From Halobacillus naozhouensis (GTDB lineage: Bacteria > Bacillota > Bacilli > Bacillales > Halobacillaceae): DNA of 64,000 nucleotides. Below the pieces are notes generated by a model, which was given only the letters and a program-made list of their open reading frames with translations, made no database searches and was not told the origin of the DNA. The first letter of the stretch is position 1. Every line of letters starts with the position of its first letter. The stretch spans positions 1,550,001 to 1,614,000 of the forward strand of contig NZ_CP121671.1 in the NCBI RefSeq assembly GCF_029714185.1. Reading direction: 5' to 3'. Shown here piece by piece: positions 44,328-53,069 of this stretch. Position numbers and translations under genes: made by a program.

Positions 44328-45347
44328 TTATTCAGGTATCTCAATGATAATTTCGTTCCGCTCGCTCCCATCCTTACTGACTCTCCAATATTCATAATCA
44401 GGAAGACCACCAGCAAAATTCTGGTTCACCGTGACGAGTAAGTCTTCACCTTCTGGAAAAAAAGCAGGTGATGTCACATGTTCATGGAAGTTTGTGACTT
44501 GTTCGACATCGTCACCATTGATGTTCATAGTGAAGACTTCATATAGATACGTGCCATTCTCTGAACTGGTTGCTACATCAGAGAAGGCAATGGAATTTCC
44601 ATCTGGGGATAGTGCTGGAGATCCAATAGTAGGCCCGTTCGCAGCACCTGATTCATACTCAGGCCCTGGCATGATCGTTTCCACTTTTTTGGTTTCTAAG
44701 TTAAGAAGCTGGACTAAATCCTTCCCATTATAAAGTGAAAACATTAAATGCTTTCCATCATTCGAGACTTGCAAAGAGGAAAGACTATAAAGATTGAATG
44801 TTGTGATTCGGTCCGTTTTGTACGTATCGAGATTCATTTTATAGATATCATAATCCTCTGGCATAACTCGTTCACTGTTGGGACTCTTCTGGTAGCCTTC
44901 TGCTTTGATAAAATAAATATGAGTCCCGTCAGGAGCAAATACTGCTTCTTTAATATAATGATCTAAATCCTTCAGAGGCAGGCTTTGTTCCTTTTCGAAG
45001 TCATACATCATTAATTGACTATACGGTTTCCCCTCAACTTCCCATTCTTTGATGTACAAAAGTTTCGTTCCATTGGGAGAATAGGCTGGCCGGACGTATG
45101 AATCAAACGTCTTTGGTTGAAGGAGCAGGTGAGCTTTCCCTCCTGAAGCGGGAGCGGTATAGAGCGCGGCATCGCCCTTTTTATAATAGGAAAAAATGAT
45201 TTCTTCTCCATCTGCGGAAAGAACAGGGGAGCGGCCGAGTCCCGTTCTTTTTTTTGGTCCTTCTGCAAATGTGCCCATCCAATAAAGCAAACCGAAAGAA
45301 ACGGCGACGATCAATAGAAAGATCGTATTCTTTTTTTTCAAAGACAT
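44328..45347 (-). CDS. TolB-like beta-propeller protein (PD40 repeats)
   Basis: 339-residue protein with an N-terminal membrane anchor (residues 8-26) and an extracellular propeller of about six PD40 blades, seen as SPVLSADGEEIIFS, PAYSPNGTKLLYI, AVFAPDGTHIYFI, SLQVSNDGKHLMFS, PALSPDGNSIAFS and PAFFPEGEDLLVT. It probably binds a partner at the surface. ATG 45347 follows AAAGGGTGAT within the end of the upstream gene. Last gene of the PadR operon. Confidence 0.85.
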   Translation of the reverse strand: MSLKKKNTIFLLIVAVSFGLLYWMGTFAEGPKKRTGLGRSPVLSADGEEIIFSYYKKGDAALYTAPASGGKAHLLLQPKTFDSYVRPAYSPNGTKLLYIKEWEVEGKPYSQLMMYDFEKEQSLPLKDLDHYIKEAVFAPDGTHIYFIKAEGYQKSPNSERVMPEDYDIYKMNLDTYKTDRITTFNLYSLSSLQVSNDGKHLMFSLYNGKDLVQLLNLETKKVETIMPGPEYESGAANGPTIGSPALSPDGNSIAFSDVATSSENGTYLYEVFTMNINGDDVEQVTNFHEHVTSPAFFPEGEDLLVTVNQNFAGGLPDYEYWRVSKDGSERNEIIIEIPE

Positions 45348-45351
45348 GTGA

Positions 45352-45606
45352 TCACCCTTTTTCAATAAGATCTTTGGTCGATATGTAGATGACTAGACCG
45401 ACAAGTATGACGATTACTCCATACACACCCAGGTGCTGAAAGTGAATCAGCCCTAAAATCATGGAGGCGGTTCCAAATGCAATCATGATCATGGATGAAT
45501 AGAGAACTTTTTTCCTTTGTTTGAAAAAGAGAAGAACTCCGTGAATGATTAAAAACAGGATGAAAATGGGCCAGCTTACTAATTCAATAGAGAATTCCAT
45601 AGTCAT
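45352..45606 (-). CDS. Small three-helix membrane protein
   Basis: 84-residue hydrophobic protein with three membrane helices and a basic loop. No family is recognised. ATG 45606 follows AAGGAGATGA. It is tightly packed in the PadR operon (8 bases after the DUF1700 gene, 4 bases before the propeller gene), so it probably works with them. Confidence 0.72.
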   Translation of the reverse strand: MTMEFSIELVSWPIFILFLIIHGVLLFFKQRKKVLYSSMIMIAFGTASMILGLIHFQHLGVYGVIVILVGLVIYISTKDLIEKG

Positions 45607-45614
45607 TCATCTCC

Positions 45615-46478
45615 TTACATCGCTGCTGCGATGGCGAAAGGGGACACCGATACAAAGACTAAAAATCCAAACCCTACAGCGATTGCCGTTAAAGGACGGT
45701 CTTGTATTAGCTTCATCTGGAACTTAAAGAAGATCAACCAGGCAATAATACTGGATAAGGGAAACAATAAGGTCCAGCCGAACCCTCCAAATATAAGAAA
45801 TCCGTAGGTGAAAAACAGAGCAGCTGCACAGATCATGACGCCGAATATAATGTTCACGACGTAGCTGATCTTCAAGATACTCCGGCTTTTTTTCGTGGTT
45901 GTAGTTTGAGTTGAGGAGTAATATGAATTTCGTATTACGAACAAAATGCATAATAAAACGACGATAACCAAGTAGGACCAGAATAAAATAGCCTGCCTAC
46001 CGGGGACTTGCTCCACAATCATCCCATTGAACCCGTTCCACATAGCCGTGATGAGAACAAGGACATTCAATGACCAGTAGTGGCGTCCCATAAAGGCAAT
46101 ATTGATGGCTGATAGTGTGACGGCACTTCCAATAATCATTTGAATGAGAAGCCAGATCGGTTCGACTTCGCCGACTACGAATGTCAGGCTTATATAGAAA
46201 AAGACACCGAACAATAGTGTGGCAATCCCAATCACATACAGTAAGCTGCGTTGATGGGGATACAAGCTTTCCTGAAGCCCATGTCCGATCAAGTTCGGAT
46301 CCCCGAAATCATTCAATGCTTGCATTTCTGCTTTTTTTTCAGAGTTTCCTTGATTCACATAATCGTTCTTTGACGACTCCAAGTGGGCCATAAGCTCTTC
46401 TTTGATATCTTCTCGCTCATCAGGCGGACTTTGCATCTGGTCCAGGATACGGTTTACGTGCTTCTCCATCCGATTCAT
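45615..46478 (-). CDS. DUF1700-type membrane protein with permease-prefix domain
   Basis: 287-residue protein: an N-terminal helical domain (residues 1-60; DEREDIKEELMAHLESSKNDY, then ALNDFGDPNLIGHGLQESLYP) of the permease-prefix/DUF1700 kind, then six or seven membrane helices. In related operons such proteins act as partners of PadR regulators. Start ATG 46478 overlaps the PadR stop, indicating coupled translation. Confidence 0.82.
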   Translation of the reverse strand: MNRMEKHVNRILDQMQSPPDEREDIKEELMAHLESSKNDYVNQGNSEKKAEMQALNDFGDPNLIGHGLQESLYPHQRSLLYVIGIATLLFGVFFYISLTFVVGEVEPIWLLIQMIIGSAVTLSAINIAFMGRHYWSLNVLVLITAMWNGFNGMIVEQVPGRQAILFWSYLVIVVLLCILFVIRNSYYSSTQTTTTKKSRSILKISYVVNIIFGVMICAAALFFTYGFLIFGGFGWTLLFPLSSIIAWLIFFKFQMKLIQDRPLTAIAVGFGFLVFVSVSPFAIAAAM

Positions 46479-46798
46479 GGCAAATCCTCCGATGTTTTCA
46501 TAATCAGCTCATTTACGCTTTTCCATTGGCCAAGCTTCTGATCGAGCACCGTACGACCTTCCTCTGTGATTTTATAATATTTCCTTCGTCCACTAGATGT
46601 TTCTGCCCAATACGAGGTCAGCCATTCCTTCTTCTCTAAGCGCTTCAATGCAGGATAGAGAGTACCCTCACTCATGTTGTAAAGGTTACCACTCTGTTCT
46701 TTTAAATGCTTGACGATTTCATAACCATACATATCGTGTTTTGATACTAAGCCGAGCATAAGGATGTCGATGCTGCCTTTCATGATTTCTCGATCCAT
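46475..46798 (-). CDS. PadR family transcriptional regulator
   Basis: 107-residue repressor with the PadR winged helix: GSIDILMLGLVSKHDMYGYEI, then SEGTLYPALKRLEKKEWL and SGRRKYYKITEEG. ATG 46798 is chosen for AAAGGGGCG 6 bases upstream; longer frames lack a site. It likely represses its own four-gene operon through the palindrome in its promoter spacer. Confidence 0.9.
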   Translation of the reverse strand: MDREIMKGSIDILMLGLVSKHDMYGYEIVKHLKEQSGNLYNMSEGTLYPALKRLEKKEWLTSYWAETSSGRRKYYKITEEGRTVLDQKLGQWKSVNELIMKTSEDLP

Positions 46799-46832
46799 CG
46801 CTTTCGCCCCTTTACCAATATTTGACGATAAC

Positions 46833-46861
46833 ATTGTATAACGATGTGCATCGTATTGCAA
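46833..46861 (-). promoter_or_regulatory. PadR operon promoter with operator in the spacer
   Basis: On the minus strand TTGCAA, 17 bases, TACAAT. The spacer holds ACGATG/CATCGT, a 6-bp inverted repeat with 2 bases between (46841-46854). A repressor bound there would block polymerase. Confidence 0.7.
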
Positions 46862-46999
46862 GGGTAATTGTTTAAAATAACTCTAACAAAAATTAGCGCC
46901 CAAACGATTAATAGTATTTTTAAAACCAAATAAAGTTTGTAAAAAGACAGAAAACCATCAAGCGGGTGGGGCGAGTATTTTTTGTGGAGAAAATTATTC

Positions 47000-47278
47000 A
47001 TGGAGATGATCTATAAGCGTTTGCGCCCATATTTAATAGAGGGTAAGCCCTACGTCATATGTGAGAATTTATACCTTATTAGGGGGAATAATGTGGTGCT
47101 TTCATCTCGTTATAAAAGGTATCCCTTTAATAACGACAAATCCATCATTTTTCAGACAGTTTATTCAAGGGGGATTCCCCCCATTTACAGGAAACGGAAA
47201 TCAGCTTATGGTTTCCCTATGACGAACGAAAAGTTAATAGAGGTCAATAGAATCATGAGAATGCGGGTGAAAGAATGA
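47000..47278 (+). CDS. Unknown basic protein at the head of the matrix operon, 92 aa
   Basis: 92-residue basic protein with no recognised family (KRLRPYLIEGKPYVICENLY, later RGIPPIYRKRKSAYGFP). The predicted structure is mixed and there is no signal peptide. ATG 47000 lies 9 bases after GTGGAGA; TTG 46982 is also possible. Its stop overlaps the start of the DUF4047 gene (ATGA), so it is translated with the matrix-assembly genes. No sinI-like motif was found. Confidence 0.6.
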   Translation: MEMIYKRLRPYLIEGKPYVICENLYLIRGNNVVLSSRYKRYPFNNDKSIIFQTVYSRGIPPIYRKRKSAYGFPMTNEKLIEVNRIMRMRVKE

Positions 47279-48144
47279 ATCTCAAAAGTTTTACAGTGCT
47301 GGCATGCTTATGGAGCATCACTTTTTATTTAGTCTCCTGCGTAGTGGATGAAACAGAGGCCGAATTTTCCGACCAGGAGGTGGTAAGTTCGACGATTACC
47401 GCTGCTGCTGTGTTTCCTGAAACTATTGAAGAACTGGTGAAGGAGGCTCAAGGTATAACCAACCAATTGAGCAGTACTTATGATGATCTTTTAACGATCA
47501 CTGCCGATAGTCTTACTATAGATCAGGCTAAGGCTAAATTAGAAAAAATACAGAAGAAGCGGAAGCAGATGAACACTAATTTTCAACGATTAAGCTCCAT
47601 TCGCGATGAAATCGCAGAGTATGAGAGGAGAGCTCAGTCGTCTGGAAAGGACCCGACCAAGTATGTTCAAGCAGGCTTGAATGAGATCCACCAGATCTAT
47701 GAAAAATCGAACGAGAGAATAGATTTCCAACGAATAGAAGATCTTATCACTGATTTACGGCAAAGAATTGAGGAACTCAAGCAGGAACAGAATAAGCCCG
47801 CACCGTTGCCACAGACGACAACAGATGAACAATCTGACACAGCGAGCGAAAATACAACTAGTCGAAAAAGTCAACCTGCCAACGAATCAGCACAAAAGGA
47901 ACCAACCGACGAGGAATCATCGAAGCAAGCTAAGCCCGCCAAGAAGTCATCAACTCAGAAATCAGAGTCCACCAAAGAAGCTACACCACAACAAGAAAAG
48001 CCTGCCAACGAATCCACACAACAAAAACAAGCTTCAAACCCACCAAGAGAAGAACAGTCAGAATCCGCAAAGACGAATGATAAGGGAAAAACAAAAGAGG
48101 GGGAAATCGAAAACAATGATGAAGAAAACGTGGAAAGTAATTAG
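47275..48144 (+). CDS. DUF4047 protein, TapA-like matrix accessory
   Basis: 289-residue exported protein: signal peptide or anchor to residue 22, a coiled middle (residues 55-170), and a low-complexity C-terminal tail rich in Lys, Glu, Ser, Thr and Gln (residues 175-289). It resembles DUF4047 proteins that stand next to sipW and calY in the B. cereus group, where they help assemble the matrix. The gene overlaps the sipW start by 29 bases. Translation begins at ATG 47275, coupled to the gene before. Confidence 0.75.
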   Translation: MNLKSFTVLACLWSITFYLVSCVVDETEAEFSDQEVVSSTITAAAVFPETIEELVKEAQGITNQLSSTYDDLLTITADSLTIDQAKAKLEKIQKKRKQMNTNFQRLSSIRDEIAEYERRAQSSGKDPTKYVQAGLNEIHQIYEKSNERIDFQRIEDLITDLRQRIEELKQEQNKPAPLPQTTTDEQSDTASENTTSRKSQPANESAQKEPTDEESSKQAKPAKKSSTQKSESTKEATPQQEKPANESTQQKQASNPPREEQSESAKTNDKGKTKEGEIENNDEENVESN

Positions 48145-48676
48145 CAGCCTGATTACATTTCTCATGATTGGAGTCATGATCTGCCTGGCTATTGTAGTCA
48201 TTTCCTCAAAGGCAAGCGGCGGAGAACCAACGCTATTTGGGTATCAATTCAAGACCGTGCTCTCCGGATCAATGGAGCCGACTTTCGAGACTGGTTCTAT
48301 CATAGCGATTAAGCCGTCAAATGAAGGGATGACCTATGAAAAGGGGGACGTGATTACGTTTTTCGCAGAGGACGATAAAGTCATTACCCATAGAATTATT
48401 GATACTAAACAGGTTGATGGGAATGTGACCTATGTTACAAAAGGTGACCACAATGAATCAGCTGATGTTAATCCTGTACTCGGCAAGAACGTGATAGGTG
48501 AATATGTCGGCTTTACCATCCCATACGCAGGTTACCTGCTAAACTATGCTAGTTCAAAGGCCGGTGCTGCTTTATTACTCATTGTGCCGGGAGTCATTCT
48601 ATTCTTGTATTCTATCGTTTCCATGTTTCAAGCGATCAGAGAAATAGATGGAAAAACAGAAAGCCGTTCTGCTTAA
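48116..48676 (+). CDS. sipW: Signal peptidase I, SipW type
   Basis: 186-residue ER-type signal peptidase with two membrane helices (residues 8-28 and 148-172). The catalytic Ser is in LSGSMEPTF, the conserved His in VITHRI and the Asp motif in TKGDHNESAD; a His replaces the usual Lys. SipW processes TasA/CalY-type matrix proteins. ATG 48116 or 48119, after GAGGGGGA, lies inside the end of the DUF4047 gene; a longer open frame upstream is only a shadow of that gene. Confidence 0.93.
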   Translation: MMKKTWKVISSLITFLMIGVMICLAIVVISSKASGGEPTLFGYQFKTVLSGSMEPTFETGSIIAIKPSNEGMTYEKGDVITFFAEDDKVITHRIIDTKQVDGNVTYVTKGDHNESADVNPVLGKNVIGEYVGFTIPYAGYLLNYASSKAGAALLLIVPGVILFLYSIVSMFQAIREIDGKTESRSA

Positions 48677-48752
48677 TTTGGTTATTCTTCTGATGTATTT
48701 CTCAAAATACATTAAGAGTTTAATATAACATTTCATAGGGAGGAGATTGAAA

Positions 48753-49346
48753 ATGGGTATGAAAAAGAAATTGGGGATGAGTGTTGTCACGGCATCACTC
48801 GGATTATCGTTAATCGGGGGAGGTACATTCGCGTATTTCAGCGACACAGAAACGACAAACAATACGTTTGCAGCGGGGACGTTGGATTTATCTGTGGATC
48901 CACAGAAGATTATTGACATCAGCAATTTGAAACCAGGGGATACGATGGTCAGGGAATTTAAGCTAACCAACGATGGCAGCTTAAAAATTGACACAGTGAA
49001 TCTACTAACTGACTATACCCTTGTGGATGCGCAAGGCGATAACGGATCGGCAGATTTAGGCAAGCATATCAGAGTAAATTTCCTATTCAACTGGGATAAG
49101 GAAAGCGAACCTGTCTTTCAAACAACCCTTCATGAATTAAAAAACATGGACCCTGACATTGTTCAAAAGGAAGTATGGGATCCATTGTGGGAGCAGAAAG
49201 GCGGGCTTACTACAGGTACTATGAATGAATTATGGGTAGAATTCGAGTTTGTTGACAACGGCGAAGATCAAAACGTGTTTCAGGGTGACCAGCTTGAAGT
49301 GGAATGGAAGTTTAACGCAACACAAGGAGAAGGCGCAGAGAAATAA
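48753..49346 (+). CDS. CalY/TasA family matrix protein
   Basis: 197-residue exported protein of the TasA/camelysin family. It has the usual long signal peptide (LGMSVVTASLGLSLIGGGTFA) followed by YFSDTETTNNTFAAGTLDLS, the start of the mature domain that forms fibres. SipW encoded just upstream would cleave it. ATG 48753 is preferred to TTG 48747 for its spacing of 7 bases from GGGAGGAG. Confidence 0.9.
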   Translation: MGMKKKLGMSVVTASLGLSLIGGGTFAYFSDTETTNNTFAAGTLDLSVDPQKIIDISNLKPGDTMVREFKLTNDGSLKIDTVNLLTDYTLVDAQGDNGSADLGKHIRVNFLFNWDKESEPVFQTTLHELKNMDPDIVQKEVWDPLWEQKGGLTTGTMNELWVEFEFVDNGEDQNVFQGDQLEVEWKFNATQGEGAEK

Positions 49347-49400
49347 GGGAATGGAGCAGCATTTTCATGGTATTCAAGAAAATATAAGGAGTGATTTATT

Positions 49401-51062
49401 TTGAACAAGAAAGTCGTTTCCTCTACATTAGCTATCTCCCTTGCATTAGGAGGATTTGCTTCAGCCGGCACGGTCTTTGCAAGTGAGAAAAAGGTTGAAA
49501 TGAACGAGAAATATAATACGCCCTCTTATATTGTTGGAAATTGGCAAGCCCCGCAGCCTAAGTCATTAACAAAATCAGACCCACTGAGCGAAAAGGAGGT
49601 TGCACTGTCCTTCCTGACGGCCAATGCTGAATTGTTTAAGTTAAAAGGGGACGCGAAACAACACTTTAAAGTGGTTAAGCAAACAGAAGATAAGAAGAAC
49701 GGAACCCACCATCTCAGACTTGTTGAACAGTATAAGGACATTCCCATATACGGCTCGGACCAGACCATTACCCTGAATGAGAACAATCATGTAACATCTT
49801 TCTTTGGCCAAGTTATCCCTAATTTGGAAGAGAAAGAGATTCCAACAGAAGCTTCGATTTCAGAGAAGGAAGCAGTAGAAATCGCTAAAGCTTCGATCGA
49901 TAAGAAAATCGGTCATGTAGAAAACTATGACGGTGACATAAGCAGCGAATTATATATCTATGAACATAATGGTGAATTTCATCTGTCTTACCTTGTGAAG
50001 GCATCCACTTCAGAACCTCAACCAGGCTACTGGCACTATTTCATTGATGCTGAGAATGGTGATGTAATTAAAATGATCAACGCCATCGATCAAGTAACCG
50101 GTTTTGGAAAAGGTGTTCTTGATCAAAAACAGATGTTTGAGATGACAAAGGGGGAGAACGGGAACTATTTCCTGTTTGATGGTACACGAGGGGATGGGAT
50201 CCACACGTTCCATGCCCAGCATATCAACCCGTTAATTTTCAATCTACTCTCCCAGCTTGCTGACTATACTGGGGAAGAGCTGACGAGTGACCATAAATAT
50301 TTCTCTGACCCTGCAGCGGTTTCAGCGCAAGTAAATGCAGCGGATGTATATGATTATTATAAAGAAACATTTGGACGAGATTCTTACGATGACCAAGGTG
50401 CGAAGCTGATTTCATCTGTCCATGTGGGTACAAACTGGAATAATGCTGCATGGAATGGAAAGCAAATGATGTATGGTGACGGGGACGGTGAGACATTTAT
50501 CCCGTTGTCTGGAGCAAAGGACGTCATCGCTCATGAGCTTACCCATGCTGTTACAGATACAAGTTCTTCTCTAGTTTACCAGGATGAATCAGGCGCATTA
50601 AATGAATCCATTTCTGATATCATGGGTACCATGGTTGACCGTGAAGATTGGAAGATGGGAGAAGATGTTTACACACCGGGAATTGAAGGAGATGCCTTAC
50701 GTACATTGAAGGATCCTGCTTCTTACACAAACGCTTTGACCGGTCCGTACCCTGATCATTACAGTAAAAGGTACACGGGTGAAGCGGACAACGGCGGCGT
50801 TCATATTAACTCAAGCATTAACAACAAAGCAGCCTACCTGATTTCCGAAGGCGGTACACACTACGGAGTTACCGTCGAAGGGATTGGGCGTGAAGCTACA
50901 GAACAAATCTATTATCATGCCAATACACAATATTTAACGTCAACGTCTGATTTCAGCATGATGCGACAAGCAGCCATCGAAGCCGCTGCCGCCCTTTACG
51001 GAGAATCATCAGCAGAAGTAGAAGCTGTCAAAAAGGGGTATGATGCGGTAGGCGTACAATAA
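49401..51062 (+). CDS. M4 neutral metalloprotease (bacillolysin)
   Basis: 553-residue secreted thermolysin-like protease. Signal peptide to about residue 27, an FTP domain and a PepSY propeptide (to about residue 230), then the mature enzyme with zinc motif HELTH and the third ligand in GALNESISDIMG; catalytic His is in VHINSSI further on. It digests proteins outside the cell. TTG 49401 follows AAGGAGTG. It lies between the matrix genes and a RNPP regulator, an arrangement reminiscent of nprR-nprA. Confidence 0.94.
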   Translation: MNKKVVSSTLAISLALGGFASAGTVFASEKKVEMNEKYNTPSYIVGNWQAPQPKSLTKSDPLSEKEVALSFLTANAELFKLKGDAKQHFKVVKQTEDKKNGTHHLRLVEQYKDIPIYGSDQTITLNENNHVTSFFGQVIPNLEEKEIPTEASISEKEAVEIAKASIDKKIGHVENYDGDISSELYIYEHNGEFHLSYLVKASTSEPQPGYWHYFIDAENGDVIKMINAIDQVTGFGKGVLDQKQMFEMTKGENGNYFLFDGTRGDGIHTFHAQHINPLIFNLLSQLADYTGEELTSDHKYFSDPAAVSAQVNAADVYDYYKETFGRDSYDDQGAKLISSVHVGTNWNNAAWNGKQMMYGDGDGETFIPLSGAKDVIAHELTHAVTDTSSSLVYQDESGALNESISDIMGTMVDREDWKMGEDVYTPGIEGDALRTLKDPASYTNALTGPYPDHYSKRYTGEADNGGVHINSSINNKAAYLISEGGTHYGVTVEGIGREATEQIYYHANTQYLTSTSDFSMMRQAAIEAAAALYGESSAEVEAVKKGYDAVGVQ

Positions 51063-51073
51063 GATTTCGTAAG

Positions 51074-51103
51074 ACGACACCGTCACATTCAAGGCGGTGT
51101 CGT
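51074..51103. terminator. Bidirectional terminator
   Basis: ACGACACCG/CGGTGTCGT stem between the protease and the convergent RNPP gene. Confidence 0.75.
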
Positions 51104-52336
51104 TTAGTTTTGATAATTCATTACAGGCTTCGCAAGGTCAACGGCTTTTTTAAATTGTCCGATTTTAGAGTAATAGTTGAAGAGTTCTTTTGCGGAACGT
51201 TTGACTAAATACACATGGCCGGATAATTTAAAGAAAGGCAGGGCATGGTCATTTAAATACGTATAGTACTTTACGTGTTCTTTTTTTATTAAAAATGTTG
51301 TAAGAGTAAGGAGATAAACATACAGTGGTGCATTCATGTCTTCGGCAATACCAATTCCTTCATGGGCAAGGTCTAATAGTTCACTGAGAGATGAGCGTTT
51401 CTTTCGTAAGCAGCTTTGAATATAACCCTCTAAAGACAATAAATATTTACCGGACTTCTTGTCCTTCAAATCTATAGATTGCTTGTAAAGTTTCCCTGCT
51501 GTTTCATAATCCTTCATGATAAAGTATTCTAACGCTAAATTATGTAGAACGCATGCTTTCCTCGCAACAGTATGGCATAACTCGCAACTTTGGATTAAAG
51601 CTTCGTATTTTCTGCGCCTGTCCTTGAAATCGTGATGTTTATCCTGACTTTTCAAAATTAACAGAAGCATCTCTACGTCAATTATTCTTAAGAAGTTACT
51701 AGTTTCTTTAAAAAACTGAAGTGCCTCTTGGGCGCATGAGTAAGCCATATGTTTCGCGTCATTAGCATCATAGGCAATCGCCAAATGATAATAATATTCA
51801 GGGTTATTGTACATTTCGTTATCGATGGATTTCAAAATTTCGATCGCTTGCTGGTACTCCTGATTTTTCAAAAAAAGGATTCCCCGTACGTGCTTATACA
51901 GGCTGTTTTCATATGGAGGAAGACTTGTCTCGCAACCTTCAATGGTTCTTATAATATCGCATGCCTTTTTATTATTTTCATGTAAAAGATAGTATCTGGC
52001 CAAAAGCAATTGATAGTAAGAATGATACTCAGAAATTTCAATGACTTTACTGGTCTCAAATTTACTTTTGATTGCTTCGATTTCCTGTGTCCTTTCCATA
52101 ATCATGGCGTAAAGCCATTGATCAAGCTCTTGCTTCACCGTTTCAAAAGTGTTGATTTCCTCCTTGATATTGATATTAAGCCGTTCGGCAACCAATGATA
52201 TGATTTCTGCTGAGTAATGAGTTTGCCCGAGTTCAATCTTGCTGATATGGGTGGTCGAACAAATTCCTCTGCCAAGCTGCTCTTGGGTCATTCCCGACTG
52301 CTCACGATAATACTTTATGATTTTCCCTTCATTCAT
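51104..52336 (-). CDS. RNPP-type HTH/TPR regulator, NprR-like
   Basis: 410-residue regulator: an XRE helix-turn-helix at residues 1-58 (KIIKYYREQSGMTQEQLGRGI, STTHISKIELGQT) followed by about eight TPR-type repeats. The size and layout are those of NprR, PlcR and related peptide-sensing proteins of the RNPP family. ATG 52336 follows AAGGGGAT; longer frames lack a site. Convergent with the M4 protease gene, which is the classical NprR target. No peptide gene like nprX is visible on either side. Confidence 0.85.
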   Translation of the reverse strand: MNEGKIIKYYREQSGMTQEQLGRGICSTTHISKIELGQTHYSAEIISLVAERLNINIKEEINTFETVKQELDQWLYAMIMERTQEIEAIKSKFETSKVIEISEYHSYYQLLLARYYLLHENNKKACDIIRTIEGCETSLPPYENSLYKHVRGILFLKNQEYQQAIEILKSIDNEMYNNPEYYYHLAIAYDANDAKHMAYSCAQEALQFFKETSNFLRIIDVEMLLLILKSQDKHHDFKDRRRKYEALIQSCELCHTVARKACVLHNLALEYFIMKDYETAGKLYKQSIDLKDKKSGKYLLSLEGYIQSCLRKKRSSLSELLDLAHEGIGIAEDMNAPLYVYLLTLTTFLIKKEHVKYYTYLNDHALPFFKLSGHVYLVKRSAKELFNYYSKIGQFKKAVDLAKPVMNYQN

Positions 52337-52483
52337 AATGAGATCCCCTTGTAAAATAATGAAGTTAGTAATGAGTCTTAATATCAATGTTCATAACAAC
52401 TTAGAAGTGATTACTGCATCATGAGTGGGTGATGGGGGGGAGATAGTCCCGCAATTTTAGTTTTTCTCCATATACTAACAATT

Positions 52484-52792
52484 TTACATGAAGGTCTTCT
52501 GTTGTGCCACTGAAAAAAGGAAATTATTGGAGGGTTCGGTGCCGGTGGTGGTTAGTACCTTATGTATTTTTAAGAAATCGTTCAACCCATCAACAGTATG
52601 TGTATTTGGGGCATAAAATCGTAACCAATTAGTATGAAGGTGGACGGTGGCGTCTAACCCTTCCAATCGTTCTTTAAATTGTTCAGTTGTAATATAATGG
52701 ACGTCGTCTCCACGATCTGTAAATCCTTTGACCATTCCCAGCGTCGGATTAACATGCCCTTCGGCCGGAAAGTTTACCATTAAGATCTTCAT
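52484..52792 (-). pseudogene. 5' fragment of an MGT/YjiC-type glycosyltransferase
   Basis: About 85 residues (KILMVNFPAEGHVNPTLGMV, then FYAPNTHTVDGLNDFLKIH) match the N-terminal domain of macrolide/UDP glycosyltransferases of about 390-400 aa. The frame then runs into unrelated codons and stops. The nucleotide-sugar domain is missing and nothing like it lies between 52337 and 52484. A good ribosome binding site (CAAGGAGGGA) remains, so this is a decayed gene. Confidence 0.82.
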
Positions 52793-53069
52793 AAGAATCC
52801 CTCCTTGTTGTCTAGGATATCATTTGAATAGAAAATTTCCTTGAGTAAAAAGAAAGGGGGAATGAAGATAGCATTATTATTTTATGCAATTGAATAGGGG
52901 GCTTATCTGGATGATCTCTTTTTATGATATAAAGTAAAGTTGTACTAGAGCGGCAATGTTGAACTTCATTTAAAGAGCTGGCTTCCATATATCACGGGGT
53001 TTTCACTAATGGAAAAATAGTATTAATCTAACAAAATGGCTGCCCCTTTAGGCAGCCACTTTATTATGT

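Noticed and set aside
47768..48115. Long upstream extension of sipW
   Set aside because: It is the other frame of the Lys/Glu/Ser-rich tail of the DUF4047 gene; SipW proteins begin at the MKKTWKVISS segment.
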